DNA from: Pseudonocardia sp. T1-2H
GTDB lineage: Bacteria; Actinomycetota; Actinomycetes; Mycobacteriales; Pseudonocardiaceae
Direction of reading: 5' to 3'
DNA length: 64,000 nt
NCBI RefSeq assembly: GCF_038039215.1
Contig: NZ_JBBPCL010000001.1
Span: 4,712,001 to 4,776,000, forward strand
Within the stretch, counting starts at the first letter, position 1, and each line of letters begins with the position of its first letter. The notes beneath the pieces are model-generated. The model saw only the letters and a program-made list of their open reading frames with translations. It had not been told where the DNA came from and made no database searches. The position numbers and the translations under genes are program-made. Positions 18,419-31,195 of the stretch are shown in pieces.

Positions 18419-19660
18419 GTGACCACCCAGGAGGTTCCGGCCGGGCAGGCCGAGGTCGACTTCAACCCGATGGGCTCGCCGCACCGGGAGGACCCGCACC
18501 TGTTCTACCGGGCCGCCCGGGCGCGGCCGGTCGCGTTCAGCCCTTCCATCGGCGCCTACATGGTCAGCCGGTACGCGGATCTCCGGACCGTCATCGAGGA
18601 CCCGGAGACGTTCTCCTCGAAGGTCGCGGTGCCACTGATCTACGGCAACCCGCCGGAGGTCGTGGAGGCGCTCCGCGCGGGCGAGGTGCCCGAGACGAGC
18701 ATGGTCGTCAACGAGGACGAACCCGAACACGCGGCGATGCGCCGGGTGTTCGACGCCGGGTTCACCGGGGCGCGGGTGCGGGCGATGGTGCCGCGGATGC
18801 GGGAGCGGGCCGCGGAGCTGGTCGACGCGTTCTCCCGGGACGGGGCGGACCTGGTCGGCGAGTACGCCGCCCCATTCGTGCAGACGGTGATCAACGCGAT
18901 CATCGGTTTCCCTGCCGAGGACGACGACCGCGTCCAGGCCTGGACCGACGACTTCGTGCTGCTGTGGAACCCGCTCGCGCCGGTCGACGGCAAGGTGGAG
19001 GCGGCCCATCGGATGGCCGACTACTCCCGCTACCTGCAGGCCCTCGTCGAGCAGCGCCGGACCGAGCCACGGGACGACCTGATCTCCGATCTCGTGCACG
19101 GCGCGAACGGCTACCCCGGCCTGCCCGACGAGTCCGTGCAGAACATCGTGCGCGGCGCCGCCCGGATCGCGGGCTTCGACACCACCCGCGACGCGATCAC
19201 CTCGACGATGCTCGCGATGCTGCAGCATCCCGAGGTGGCCGAGCGCGTCCGCGCCGACCCGGCCCGGACGATCCCGAAGCTCACCGAGGAGGTGCTGCGC
19301 CGCGACGCGCCCCACCGCGGCCTGTTCCGGATCACCACCCGGGAGACCGAACTGGGCGGCATCACGCTGCCGGCCGGCGCGATTTGCCTGCTGCTGTTCG
19401 GTTCGGGCAACCGGGACGAGAACGTCTTCCCGGAACCGGACGCGGTGGATCTCGACCGGCCCAACGTGCGGGAGCACCTGGCGTTCGGCACCGGAGTGCA
19501 CGCCTGCCCGGGCGCGCCGATGGCGCGGGCGGAGATCCGGGTGGCGTTGGAGACGCTGCTGCACCGCCTGCCCGGCCTGCGGCTGGCCGACGGCTACGAG
19601 CCGACCTACATCGCCAGCTACTTCTTCCGCGGGCTGGAACGCCTCGACGTCACCTGGTGA
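18419..19660 (+). CDS. cytochrome P450 monooxygenase
   Basis: 413 residues, the normal length of soluble bacterial P450s. The I helix has AGFDTTRD for oxygen activation, the K helix has the ExxR motif in EEVLRRDAP, and the haem-binding loop is FGTGVHACPGAP with the Cys thiolate ligand. Start is a GTG at 18419 after a GCGAGGAGG site. It needs a ferredoxin and reductase, none of which is encoded nearby. The upstream AraC-type gene is its likely regulator. Substrate unknown, and the CYP family cannot be named without a search. Confidence 0.92.
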   Translation: MTTQEVPAGQAEVDFNPMGSPHREDPHLFYRAARARPVAFSPSIGAYMVSRYADLRTVIEDPETFSSKVAVPLIYGNPPEVVEALRAGEVPETSMVVNEDEPEHAAMRRVFDAGFTGARVRAMVPRMRERAAELVDAFSRDGADLVGEYAAPFVQTVINAIIGFPAEDDDRVQAWTDDFVLLWNPLAPVDGKVEAAHRMADYSRYLQALVEQRRTEPRDDLISDLVHGANGYPGLPDESVQNIVRGAARIAGFDTTRDAITSTMLAMLQHPEVAERVRADPARTIPKLTEEVLRRDAPHRGLFRITTRETELGGITLPAGAICLLLFGSGNRDENVFPEPDAVDLDRPNVREHLAFGTGVHACPGAPMARAEIRVALETLLHRLPGLRLADGYEPTYIASYFFRGLERLDVTW

Positions 19661-19795
19661 CCGGGGCCGAGCGCAAGATCGACGCGCCAGCCCATTTCCC
19701 TGCGCTGATCAGCTGTTCCTGCAATGATATCGGTGTGCCCTCCTGCGCGACTCGCTTCGGACGCACGAACGTCCCCGTTCCGGGAGAGTGAGAGA

Positions 19796-20107
19796 ATGTT
19801 CGATTCCCCGACCCCTCCGACTCTCCTCGCGAAACTCACCGCGCTGCCGGGCAAGGACAACGAAGTCGCCGCCCTCCTCGCCGAACTCGCCCAGGAGGTT
19901 CGTGCGGAACCCGGAAACGTCGTCTTCACCGTTCACCGGCTGCGCGACGACCAGAACGTCTTCCTGGTGTACGAGGTGTACGAGGACGAACACGCATTCC
20001 AAGCGCATATGTCCACGACGCACGGCCTCACCTTCAACGAGCGCATAGAAACCCTCGTCGAAGGCGGGGCGTCGCAGCTCACCTGGCTCACGAGCAACGC
20101 CACGTAA
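19796..20107 (+). CDS. ABM/YgiN-type quinol monooxygenase-like protein
   Basis: 103 residues from the ATG at 19796 after GGGAGAGTGAGAG. The product is a single ferredoxin-like ABM domain: LAKLTALPGKDNEVAALLAEL, then NVVFTVHRLRDDQNVFLVYE with the conserved EVYEDEHAFQAHM region. Such proteins are usually dimers that act as cofactor-free monooxygenases on quinols or polyketides. It lies 135 bp after the P450, in the same direction, and could be part of the same catabolic or tailoring function. Confidence 0.82.
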   Translation: MFDSPTPPTLLAKLTALPGKDNEVAALLAELAQEVRAEPGNVVFTVHRLRDDQNVFLVYEVYEDEHAFQAHMSTTHGLTFNERIETLVEGGASQLTWLTSNAT

Positions 20108-20364
20108 CGGCGCGAAGATCGAACACGTTCGCCCACGAAGATTGCCCGGGTACTTGCCGAGTGTTCCGCCCGGCAGGGGCCCTTCGACCTGGATGCGGCC
20201 GTCTTCACCGACGCACATGAATCCGACTGTACGATCACGCCGACGAAGCGGACCCGTGCCTTCGGCCGCCAGCCGGCCACGTTGCGTGTTCTCCCCGCCC
20301 GATCAGGGGGTCGAAGGCGCCGCTGTTCTTGATTGATTCCAGGAAATGGGCCACACTTCGGACC

Positions 20365-23062
<2,698 letters not shown>

Positions 23063-23069
23063 TCCGGAT

Positions 23070-23102
23070 GTCCAGGCCGGCCGCTCGTCGGCCGGCCTGG
23101 AC
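23070..23102 (+). terminator. hairpin terminator after katG
   Basis: A perfect 13-bp stem (GTCCAGGCCGGCC with GGCCGGCCTGGAC) and 7-base loop begins 8 bases after the katG stop. It has no clear T-run, as is common in high-GC actinobacteria. Confidence 0.75.
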
Positions 23103-23228
23103 ACACGGATCTCGTATACGCTGATCGGGCGGCCTCCGCGGTCGCGGGGGCCGAGCCCCTCCCCGTCCGGTGCCTCGCCGCCCCGTGAGTTGCCGACGAC
23201 ACCGGTGGGCCGGGCGCCGGGAGCCCGG

Positions 23229-24083
23229 TCAGCGCCCCGTCCAGCGGCGGATCGTCTCGGCGGTGTGGGTGACGAGCGACCCCAGGCCGCCGAGGAAGTC
23301 GCCGGCCCCGCCCGCGGAGTCGCCGTCGGGATCCCGCCACAGGAACCGTCCCCCATCGATGCCAGGTGGCGGCGAGGTGATCGCGTACTCGTCGCCGTAG
23401 ACCCGCCAGTGCAGGGGGAGATCCAGGTCGAGGTTGCCGGCGTCGAGCCACCACTGCTGGGCGGTGTCGAGCCGGCTCGTGTCGGCGTGCGCCTCCTCCA
23501 AGTGCATCACCCGCCTTCGCGCGTCGAGGAAAACGGACAGGTAGGACCGCTCGTCGCCACCCAGTGCCGGTGGCCGGGACGCCGTCACGGCGGCGCGCCG
23601 GATGCCGCCGAAACTCTCCTCGTCCTCACCGGGGCCGTGCATCACGAGGGCGTCGTAGTAGACGAGCTGGCCCAGCCCCCGGAGTCCGTCGGCGCGCGCC
23701 TGCTCCACGGCAGGCCAGCGGTACTGCTCGTCGATCACCGTGTGCTGAGCCCGTCGGAAGGCCGGGTCCTCCGCGGCCTGGCGCCAGGCCGCCTCGAACG
23801 CCCGCCCCAGACCGTCGTGCGAGTCCGACCCGACGACCCGGCGCAGCGCGGGGACGAACGGCGCCAGCGCCGAGCCCCGGGAGTCCGCCGCACAGCGCTC
23901 GACGACCTCCAGCATGTCCCCGGTGCCCGAGCAGAAACCGATCAACCCGCCGGTGAGACCGCGGCCGTCACCGATGTCCTCGATGTAGCCGTACTGGGCG
24001 CGCCAGTCCAGCGAACTGTTCTCGGCGCTGCACACGATCTGCTGTGCGATGTCGGCGCCCACCGCTCCGGAGAGATCCACCAC
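23229..24083 (-). CDS. GH46 chitosanase without a visible signal peptide
   Basis: About 284 residues. The N-terminal part is nearly textbook GH46: QQIVCSAENSSLDWRAQYGYI with the catalytic Glu, then EDIGDGRGLT with the second catalytic acid (Asp), IGFCSGTGDML and, later, LVYYDALVMHGPG. These enzymes cut chitosan. Family members are normally secreted, but here the frame begins directly at the catalytic domain and a stop codon lies about 50 bases upstream in frame, so no leader is possible in this frame. It is the last gene after a regulatory operon on the same strand. Start codon is a GTG. Confidence 0.9.
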   Translation of the reverse strand: MVDLSGAVGADIAQQIVCSAENSSLDWRAQYGYIEDIGDGRGLTGGLIGFCSGTGDMLEVVERCAADSRGSALAPFVPALRRVVGSDSHDGLGRAFEAAWRQAAEDPAFRRAQHTVIDEQYRWPAVEQARADGLRGLGQLVYYDALVMHGPGEDEESFGGIRRAAVTASRPPALGGDERSYLSVFLDARRRVMHLEEAHADTSRLDTAQQWWLDAGNLDLDLPLHWRVYGDEYAITSPPPGIDGGRFLWRDPDGDSAGGAGDFLGGLGSLVTHTAETIRRWTGR

Positions 24084-24161
24084 GGTGGTCCATCGGCCAC
24101 CGGTGGGACTCCGTTACCGCCCCCCGCTGTCGCTGCCCGGGGCCCGGACACCCGGGCGGCC

Positions 24162-24575
24162 TCACACCGGGGCCGACTCGTCGCCCCCGTCGCGGGACAG
24201 CTCGAACCACACCTGTTTGCCGGTGCCGTGCCGCTCGCTGCCCCATCGGTCTGCGAGCGCGGCCAGCAGCCACATGCCGTGCCCGCCGGCCGCGCCGGGC
24301 TCCAGGGTGCGCGGTGGATCGGCGGAGTTGTCGGCCACGCTGACGCGCAGGACGGGCCCGGTCAGGTGAACCTGCACCTGCATGGCGGCGTCACCGACGA
24401 CGTGCCGCATGACGTTGGTGACCAGTTCGCTCAGCAGCAGCAGCGCGTTGTCGCAGAACGACTCCGCAGCCCACGCGGCGAGCAGCTGCGCCACCACCGA
24501 CCGTGCGGCGGGGACACTACGCAGCTCCGGGGGCAGGTCGATGGTGGCGCGCAGGGTGGTCGGGGCAACCGACAT
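24162..24575 (-). CDS. RsbW-like ATP-binding anti-sigma regulatory protein
   Basis: 137 residues from the ATG at 24575, which overlaps the STAS gene's stop (TGATG). It is a single HATPase_c-type domain with the N-box SELVTNVMRHV and a GGHGMWLL turn; the G1 box is reduced (ADNSADPP lacks the usual D-x-G-x-G). Proteins of this type bind or phosphorylate STAS antagonists and sigma factors. With the adjacent STAS protein and PP2C phosphatase it forms a partner-switching set. Confidence 0.85.
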   Translation of the reverse strand: MSVAPTTLRATIDLPPELRSVPAARSVVAQLLAAWAAESFCDNALLLLSELVTNVMRHVVGDAAMQVQVHLTGPVLRVSVADNSADPPRTLEPGAAGGHGMWLLAALADRWGSERHGTGKQVWFELSRDGGDESAPV

Positions 24576-24883
24576 CACGCGGCACCGTCGGGCGCGGGCT
24601 GCGCCCCGGGGAGCACGTCGAGCTTCTCGAGCAGGCCGAGCGCGGCGAAGACCCGCAGAGCCGACCCCTCGCCGAGGCGGACGGCCAGCCGCCGACCCGC
24701 CTTGCGGGCCCGCACGTCGGCGAGCAGCACGAGCCGCACGCCGGTGGAGTCCACGAACGTGAGCCGGCTCAGGTCCACGACCAACAGCTCCGGGTTCGCA
24801 TGCTCGGCCTCCTCGACGCGCTGCTGGGCCGCGTCGAAGGTCGAGATGTCGAGCTCGCCGTCGAGGACGACCTCCACGGTCAT
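24575..24883 (-). CDS. STAS-domain anti-sigma factor antagonist
   Basis: 102 residues. The STAS core ELLVVDLSRLTFVDSTGVRLVLL includes the D-S-T-G motif whose Ser is the phosphorylation site in RsbV/SpoIIAA proteins. Its dephosphorylated form should bind the ATPase encoded immediately downstream, whose start overlaps its stop. The ATG at 24883 has a GGGGAGGC site and sits just after a duplicated copy of the same site and start (see the repeat at 24877-24952). Confidence 0.88.
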   Translation of the reverse strand: MTVEVVLDGELDISTFDAAQQRVEEAEHANPELLVVDLSRLTFVDSTGVRLVLLADVRARKAGRRLAVRLGEGSALRVFAALGLLEKLDVLPGAQPAPDGAA

Positions 24884-24952
24884 GATGCCGCCTCCCCGGG
24901 ACGACGCACGTCGGCGGTCATGATGCCGCCTCCCCGGGACGACCCACGTCGG
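24877..24952 (-). repeat. 38-bp tandem duplication covering a ribosome site and start codon
   Basis: Two copies of a 38-bp unit (24877-24914 and 24915-24952) differ at one base. On the coding strand each copy contains GGGGAGGCGGCATCATGACC, that is, a ribosome site and an ATG. The upstream ATG (24921) opens a 13-codon frame ending in a TGA that overlaps the STAS gene's own ATG at 24883 (ATGA). So the duplication created a short leader ORF directly coupled to the STAS gene. Confidence 0.85.
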
Positions 24953-24955
24953 CGG

Positions 24956-27084
24956 TCACGGCGCAACCTCCACCACGAGCAGGGCGACGTCGTCACGCAG
25001 CCGCCCGCGCTGGAACGCGACGACGTCGGCCAGCAGCCTCTCGGCCAGCGCCTCCGCGCCACCCGGGGCCGGCGAGCCCACGACCCGTGCCAGTCGATCG
25101 GCACCGTAGAAACCGTCCACGCCCCGCGCCTCCGTCACACCGTCTGTGTAGAGCACCATCATGTCCCCAGGATCCAGACGCAAGGTGGTCGCGACGAGAT
25201 CCACGTCGGGGTAGACGCCCAGCAGCGTGCCGAACAGCGCCACGGCCTCCACCCGGTCACCGCGTCGGATCAGCGCGGGCGGGTGCCCGGCCCCGGCCAG
25301 CCGGACGGTGGCTCCCGTTGCGTCGACGTCGACCTGGGCGTGGGCCACGGTCGCGAACCGGGAGGTGCCGGCCGCGGTGTCCAGCAGCATCGCCTCGTTG
25401 AGCCGACGCAGGGCCTCGACCGGCGCGAGCCCGTGGGCGACCTCGGAGCGCAGGGTGTGCCGGATCATCGCTGTGAGCGCGGCGGCTTCCGGGCCCTTGC
25501 CGCAGACGTCGGCCACCACGACCGACCAGCGCCCGGGCACCACGCCCGGCACGACGTCGTAGAGGTCGCCGCCGACGTGCACGTCCGCGCCCCTGCTCAC
25601 GCTGTGCTCGACGCCGCCGGCGGTCTGGGCGCGGTAGCGCGCGGCCAGGCACAGCCCCGGCGCGACGGGCAGCGCCGCCGGGAGCAGGGCGGCCTGCAGC
25701 GTGTCGGCGATGCTGTGCTGCAGCTGGTAGAGCCGCGCGTTGTCCAGAGCGATGGCTGCCGTGGTGGCAACCTGACCGGCGAAGGCCAGGTCGGCCTCGT
25801 CGAAACGCCGGCCCGACTCGGCGTGCACGAGGGTCAGCGCGCCGAGGCTGCGACCGCGGACGAGCAGCGGCACCACCATGGCCGACCGCATGCCGATGGA
25901 CCGGATCAGGGCGAGGTGCTCCTCGTCGACGGCTGCGGCGACCATCATCTCGTCGGGCAGGTCGGGAAAGAAAGCCGGCTCGCCGCTGCGGCTGACCGAG
26001 ATCGCGCCGCCCGGGGCGTCCGGGTCCGGCGGGTAGCGCTCCTGCAGTCGGGTGACGAAGGTGATCTTGTCGGGGTCCTCGTGGGCCACCGTGATCTGCT
26101 CGACCCGCTCGTCGCGGACGAGGTGCACCGAGCACCAGTCGGCGATCTCGGGCACGACCAGATCGGCGAACTGCTGCAACCGCTCCTCCACCGACAACGG
26201 CGCCTCCATGAGACGTCCGGCGTGCGCGAGGAAGGTCATGCGCGCGAGCTGCTGCTCGGCGACCGCCCGCGCAGCCCGCTCGGCGACGAGCAGCCGGGCC
26301 CGGTCGAGCGCCTGCGCGCACAGCGCGGCAACGGCCTGGAGATAGTCGCGCTCATCCGGGGGAAGGCGCGCGTCCCGGCGAAGCTGAACACGACCGCCCC
26401 GAGGTCGCGATCCTCGACCCGCAGCGGGAGGCAGGCTGTGGCCTGGATACCCGAGGACGTGCCGATCGGGGCCATCTCCGGGTAGCGGGCCCGCCACTGC
26501 GCGGCGTCCTCGAGCCATACCGGCTCGCCGCGGAGCGCGGCGTCCGACAGCGGGCGCCCGCGGCGAAGCGCGAGGCGCGCGAACGGGCGCATGGTCTCCT
26601 CCGGCCAGCCGGACGCGTGGATGACGTCGAGGGTGTCGGCGTCGGTGCGGGCGTACGCCACGGCTGCGCCGGCGCCGAGCAGCGCCGCGGCCGTCGTCAC
26701 GACGAGCCGGCCGATCTCCGTCGGCGTCGCGGCACCCAGCAGCTCACCGGCCAACCGCTGGAGGGTGACTCCGCGCTCGCGCGCGCCCGTCACCCCGGCC
26801 ACGCCCGGGATCCCGTGCAGCACCGCCCCGCCGGCCATGGGCACCAGTCCGACCGTCATCGCGGGCTCGACCAGCTCGACGACGGTGGCCTCACCCCGCT
26901 CGACCACCCGGTCCAGCGCGGGCAGCAGGGGCGGCTGCGACCGCGCGTCCCGCAGCGGCCGGCCCACGGCCAGACCGGGCAGAGCGCGCCGCGCGGCCGG
27001 GTTCGCCCAGCTCACGACGTGCTGTGGACCGCGTGTCACGACGATCGGGAACGGCAGATCGTCCTGCGCGGTACCGGCGCTCAC
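24956..27084 (-). CDS. GAF/PP2C (SpoIIE-type) phosphatase, frameshifted
   Basis: Two overlapping frames together encode one protein of about 709 residues. The upstream frame (GTG at 27084, overlapping the previous gene's stop as GTGA) has a PAS-like start (PFPIVVTRGPQHVVSWANPA) and a GAF domain. At the G run 26358-26362 coding shifts frame: one missing C on the coding strand would join AGTRAF to PPDERDYLQAV. The second part has another GAF domain and a PP2C/SpoIIE catalytic domain (HVGGDLYDVV, VADVCGKGPEAA, LYTDGVTEARG, DDVALLVVEV), all metal-binding acids present. It should dephosphorylate the STAS antagonist, activating it after a signal. Confidence 0.82.
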
Positions 27085-27539
27085 CGACCCACCTCGTCCA
27101 CGGCGGGCGGCCACCACGACGCGGGGCCCGACGGCGGTCCGGTAGCAGCCGCACCGCTGACGGTGAAGGCGATACGCGTGCCGGCGTCGCCGGCGTCGAG
27201 CTCCACGTCGTGGCCGAGGGTGTCGATGAGCGCCAGGCCGCGTCCTCGGTAGCCCGGGTCAGCCGGCGGCGGGCGCCACCGACCGAAGTCCCGCACCACC
27301 GCACGCACCACGCCCTCGGGTCCCGGACTCACCGACAGCTCGAACTCACCCGGCTCGACGTCGCGGTAGGCGTGCTCGACGGCGTTGGAGGCGGCCTCGC
27401 TGACCAGCAGCGGGAGGTCCTCGACGGTCTCCTCGGCGAGCCCTGCGAGGACACCCCACTCCCGCACGGCCCGTCGCACCGTGGGCAACACCCGCGCTTC
27501 GGCCGGCCACCTCTGCTCCAGCGGGCCTGCGGTGCCCAT
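27081..27539 (-). CDS. RsbW-like ATP-binding regulatory protein
   Basis: 152 residues from the ATG at 27539. The HATPase_c domain has the N box SEAASNAVEHAY, a shortened G1 region (VRDFGRWRPPP) and GRGLALIDTLG. It is the first gene of the reverse-strand partner-switching operon and its stop overlaps the start of the phosphatase gene. The two ATPases of the operon are different from each other and may act on different STAS or sigma partners. No sigma factor gene is adjacent. Confidence 0.85.
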   Translation of the reverse strand: MGTAGPLEQRWPAEARVLPTVRRAVREWGVLAGLAEETVEDLPLLVSEAASNAVEHAYRDVEPGEFELSVSPGPEGVVRAVVRDFGRWRPPPADPGYRGRGLALIDTLGHDVELDAGDAGTRIAFTVSGAAATGPPSGPASWWPPAVDEVGR

Positions 27540-27733
27540 GCGCCCACTCCTTGACCGCCGTCGTCCGGTTCCACCGCCGATCGGCCTCCGCGCCGAGCCG
27601 GGTCAGTGTGCCAGACGCGCCGCATCAGCGCTGGTTCGTGTACCGGTGCCGGCTATCGGCAGTCGCTCATTCGATCAGGCCGGTCCTGCCGCCGTCGAAA
27701 GGTGATCCGGGGCGCGGCAGGCAGTCGATGACT

Positions 27734-28066
27734 TCAGTAGGCTTGATTGTCGTAGCGAATCGCGATCTCCACGGGGATACGACCTCGGGACGACACCTGC
27801 ATACCCTGTTGCCGAGCCCACTCCCGTATCGCCTGATTCCGCTCCCGATCACCGCCTCCGGCCCCTGCTGTCGGCACAAGTCGACGCCCTCGGCGTTGCC
27901 GTCGGCCAGCAGTCACGAAGGGATCGAAGATTGCTCGCAGACTCTCGGCGTTGGCATGCGAGAGGTCGATCTCGTACTGCCTGCCGTCGAGACCGAAGGC
28001 AACCGTCTCGTCGGCGGGGCCGCCGTCCTTGTCGTCGACCAGCATCGTGCTGACCTGCTGAGCCAT
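27734..28066 (-). CDS. lsr2: Lsr2-type nucleoid-associated protein
   Basis: 110 residues, the usual Lsr2 length. The N-terminal dimerisation domain (VSTMLVDDKDGGPADETVAFGLDG) and the C-terminal DNA-binding domain (NQAIREWARQQGMQVSSRGRIP, with the RGR AT-hook-like motif) are both intact. Lsr2 is the actinobacterial H-NS-like silencer of AT-rich and foreign DNA. Strand bias and GC look native. An AGGCGAGGAC site precedes the ATG at 28066. Actinobacteria often have more than one copy; this could be the main one or a paralogue. Confidence 0.92.
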   Translation of the reverse strand: MAQQVSTMLVDDKDGGPADETVAFGLDGRQYEIDLSHANAESLRAIFDPFVTAGRRQRRGRRLVPTAGAGGGDRERNQAIREWARQQGMQVSSRGRIPVEIAIRYDNQAY

Positions 28067-28726
28067 CGCTGTCCTCGCCTCTCGGTTGCCGCTCCTACCG
28101 AGAGGTAGTTTCTACGGCAGCGCCCAGCAGACCCCGGACGGGACCTGAAGTTCCCCGCGAGTCGCGCCTACGGACCGGGTCGACCAAGCCGATATCGACT
28201 CCGGCGATGAGCCCCGGTCCGAGCAGCGACGACGGTCTGCGCGAGGCTACGAGAGGCGATCTGTGAGTTGGCGAACCGCGATGCCCACCCTACCTGCCAG
28301 CAGGAGCCCAGGGACTGCAGCCAGCACCAGGGTGCGACGGCCGCTGGTGGCGATGCACCAGGTCGGCGTTACCGCGACGCTGTCTGCGGCCCGGCGATGC
28401 CTTTCCGGTGTTGGAATACCGCGACGAGCACCACGCCGTCGCCGTGGCCGGGCCAAATCGATCCATCACGAGAGAAGCACCCAGAACCATGGCCGTGGAC
28501 ACCATTTCCACTCCCGTCCGGTCGGGCGTCCGTTTCCGTCGAGGAATCCGCGTGGCGGCGCTCCTCACCGAGCGCTGACCGCACTACCCGTCCCATTCCG
28601 GGACGTCGTCCGCGCGGGGCACGCCACCCGGCTCGTCTCGGGCGCCGGCCGTCGCGGCCGGCTGGCCCAGTTGCCGATGGGACCGGGCACCGGCGCTACC
28701 GGCCGGACGGGAAGGGCTACCCCGAC
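28067..28726 (+). other. long intergenic region with possible gene scrap
   Basis: About 660 bases between the lsr2 start and the kinase start. No complete gene is supported. On the reverse strand near 28250-28350 a short hydrophobic frame (VLAAVPGLLLAGRVGIAV) ends at 28247 and could be the end of a lost membrane protein. The lsr2 promoter must lie at its left edge. Confidence 0.35.
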
Positions 28727-30420
28727 ATGCATATCGGCACCCACGAACCCGCGGCGAGTCGACGATGGCGAGCTGCCCGGCGCGCGGGGCTCTCCTGGCG
28801 GCGCCGGCTGGCCGGGGCGCTGACCGGGCTGGTCGTCCTTGCCCTGCTCACGGTGGGATTGGCCCAGCTTCGCAACATCCTGGGCCTGGCCAGCCAGACG
28901 CTGCTCTACCTGCTCGCCGTCGTGCTCGTGGCGCTGGTCGGCGGGCTGGTTCCGGCGCTGGGCGCCGCGGTCGCGGCCGCGGTGCTGCTGGATCACTACT
29001 TCATCCCGCCGCTCTACGACGACTTCGCCGCGGCCGACCCCGACAATGTGGTCGCCCTGGGCGCGTTCGTCCTCGTCGCCGGCGCGGTCAGCTCCCTCGT
29101 CGGCCTGGCCGCGCGCCGCCGGGAGGCCGAAATCCTCGCCACCGCGAACGCCGCGAGCCGCGTGGAGCTCCGCGGTCTCGTCGACGAACAGGCCGCGTTG
29201 CGCCGGATCGCCACGCTGGTCGCCCGCGGGGTGCCGGCGGCCGAGATCTTCCCCGCCGTTGCGCAGGAGGTCGGGCGCCTCCTGAGTGCCGACTCGACGA
29301 CCATCGTCCGCCTCGATCCCGACGGCGCGACGACCGTCGTGGCCCGCCTCGGAGCAGAGCCCGACGACCTCCCGCCCGGCAGCCGCTGGGACCCCGAACC
29401 GCATCTGGCCGTGACAGCGGTCCTGCGCACGGGCCGCCCGGCCCGTGTCGACGACTTCGGCGAAGCGTCCGACGCGGACGGTGACGCCGTCCGCCGGCTG
29501 GGGCTCCTGTCGTCGGTCGCGGCGCCGATCATGGTCGAGGGGCATGTCTGGGGTGGGATCGTCGCCGGGGCGCGGCACGGGCATTTCCCGGCCGACACCG
29601 AAGAGCGCATGGCCGGCTTCACCGAGCTGGTCGGTACCGCGATCGCGAACGCCGACAGTCGCGCCGAGCTCACCGCGTCGCGGGCCCGGATCGTCGCCGC
29701 CGCCGACGACGCCCGCCGCCGCATCGAGCGCGACCTGCACGACGGCACCCAGCAACGCCTCGTCGCGCTCGGCCTCACACTGCGCCTGGCCCAAACCACT
29801 GTGCCTGCCGACCAACTCCGGCTGCAGATTCAGATCGGCCGGGTCGCCGACGAACTCACCGAGGCGACCGAGGAGCTTCGGGAGATCACCCGCGGCATCC
29901 ACCCGGCGATCCTCTCGGAGGGCGGGCTGGGCCGGCCCTGCGCACCCTCGCCCGGCGCGCCGCAATCCCCGTGGAACTCGCCATCCGCACCGAAACCCGC
30001 CCCCCGGACCCGATCGAGGTGGCCGCCTACTACGTCGTGTCCGAAACGCTCACCAACACCACCAAACACGCCCGCGCCTCCCACTCCCGCGTCACCATCG
30101 AACAGCGCGACACCCACCTGCACCTGTCGATCCGTGACGACGGCGCCGGTGGCGCCGACCCCGCCGCAGGGTCGGGCCTGATCGGGCTGCGCGACCGGGT
30201 GCAGGCCCTGGGCGGGACGTTCGAGGTCATCAGCCGTCCCGGGGACGGGACGGCGATCCTCGTCGAGCTTCCGCTTCAGCCCGACCGACCCCTCGACCCA
30301 CCGCGCGATACCAGGGCGCCGGTCGTGAAGCCGGCTGGCCTCCGGGGGCGGGGTTCCGGCCCTTCGGACCGATTCGCCCCTGACCCACCGGCTTCAACCC
30401 CGTCAAGTCAGGACGAGTAG
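28727..30420 (+). CDS. DUF4118/GAF sensor histidine kinase (HisKA_3 type), frameshifted
   Basis: From the ATG at 28727 the product has a basic N-terminus, three or four membrane helices of the DUF4118/KdpD kind (about residues 28-125), a GAF domain, and a NarL-type dimerisation motif (RRRIERDLHDGTQQRLVAL) with the phosphorylated His. Near 29928-29934 (ggccgg) one base seems missing: the frame becomes nonsense while the next frame continues with VELAIRTE..., the ATPase N box (VVSETLTNTTKHA) and DDGAGG, to a stop at 30420. Joined length is about 565 residues. No response regulator gene is next to it, so its partner is elsewhere. Confidence 0.8.
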
Positions 30421-30781
30421 GTGCGGTTGTTCTGGACGAATTGGTCGGTTCAGGCGTTTCAGCGGCCGTAGGCGGGACAGGACAGCGATCGCGTGTTGTC
30501 GCCGGGTTTGTCCCCGAGGGGCGACCGTTCACCCCCCTCGGGTGAGGTCTGCAGGCCGGGGTGATGGCTAGCGTCGCGCGGCGATACACGCGGAGTGGAG
30601 CCGGCGAGGGGACCAGATGATCTGGGCGCCGGCGGCGCACCTCCGAAACCGACCGGCCCGGGAGCAGGCGCTCGACGACCTGACCCGGCTTTCGGCGACC
30701 GTCCCGAGCGACGGGCACACGGCCACGACCGGCGCGGCCGCCGCCCCGGCGCCACTCCGAAGCGCGGACAGAAAGGTAGTA

Positions 30782-31195
30782 ATGAAATTCTGCGCACGTC
30801 CCAGCACCTACCTCGGCGCGCTGTCGACGGCGGTCGCCCTGGCCGCGCTCACCGCCTGCGGCGGGCCGCCAGCCGCCGCGGTCGCGGCACCGCCGGCCGA
30901 GCACCCGATGGCCATGCCGGCACCGACGAGCACTGCGGCCATGCAGCCGGTCGCGGCCGGCACCGTGACGATCGCGAACTTCGCATTCTCGCCGGCGGCC
31001 GTCACCGTCCCGGCCGGGACCACGCTGACCTGGACGAACAACGACTCCGTGCCGCACGACATCTCCGGCGGGCCCCTTCACTCGCCCACCCTGAGCCAGG
31101 GTCAGACCTGGAGCTACACATTCTCGACGGCCGGGACGTACAGCTACATCTGCTCGATCCACCCGTACATGACCGGATCGGTCACGGTCACCTGA
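30782..31195 (+). CDS. blue-copper (plastocyanin/amicyanin-like) lipoprotein
   Basis: 137 residues from the ATG at 30782 (AGAAAGGTAGTA upstream). A signal peptide ends in a lipobox (LTACGG), followed by an Ala/Pro linker rich in Met. The mature cupredoxin domain has the type-1 copper ligands: His in VPHDI and Cys, His and Met in YICSIHPYM. It should carry electrons or copper on the outer membrane face. The Met-rich linker may help bind copper. No redox partner gene is adjacent. Confidence 0.88.
   Translation: MKFCARPSTYLGALSTAVALAALTACGGPPAAAVAAPPAEHPMAMPAPTSTAAMQPVAAGTVTIANFAFSPAAVTVPAGTTLTWTNNDSVPHDISGGPLHSPTLSQGQTWSYTFSTAGTYSYICSIHPYMTGSVTVT

Noticed and set aside
24503..26485. 660-residue forward ORF opposite the PP2C gene
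   Set aside because: Antisense shadow; the reverse strand has the phosphatase motifs.
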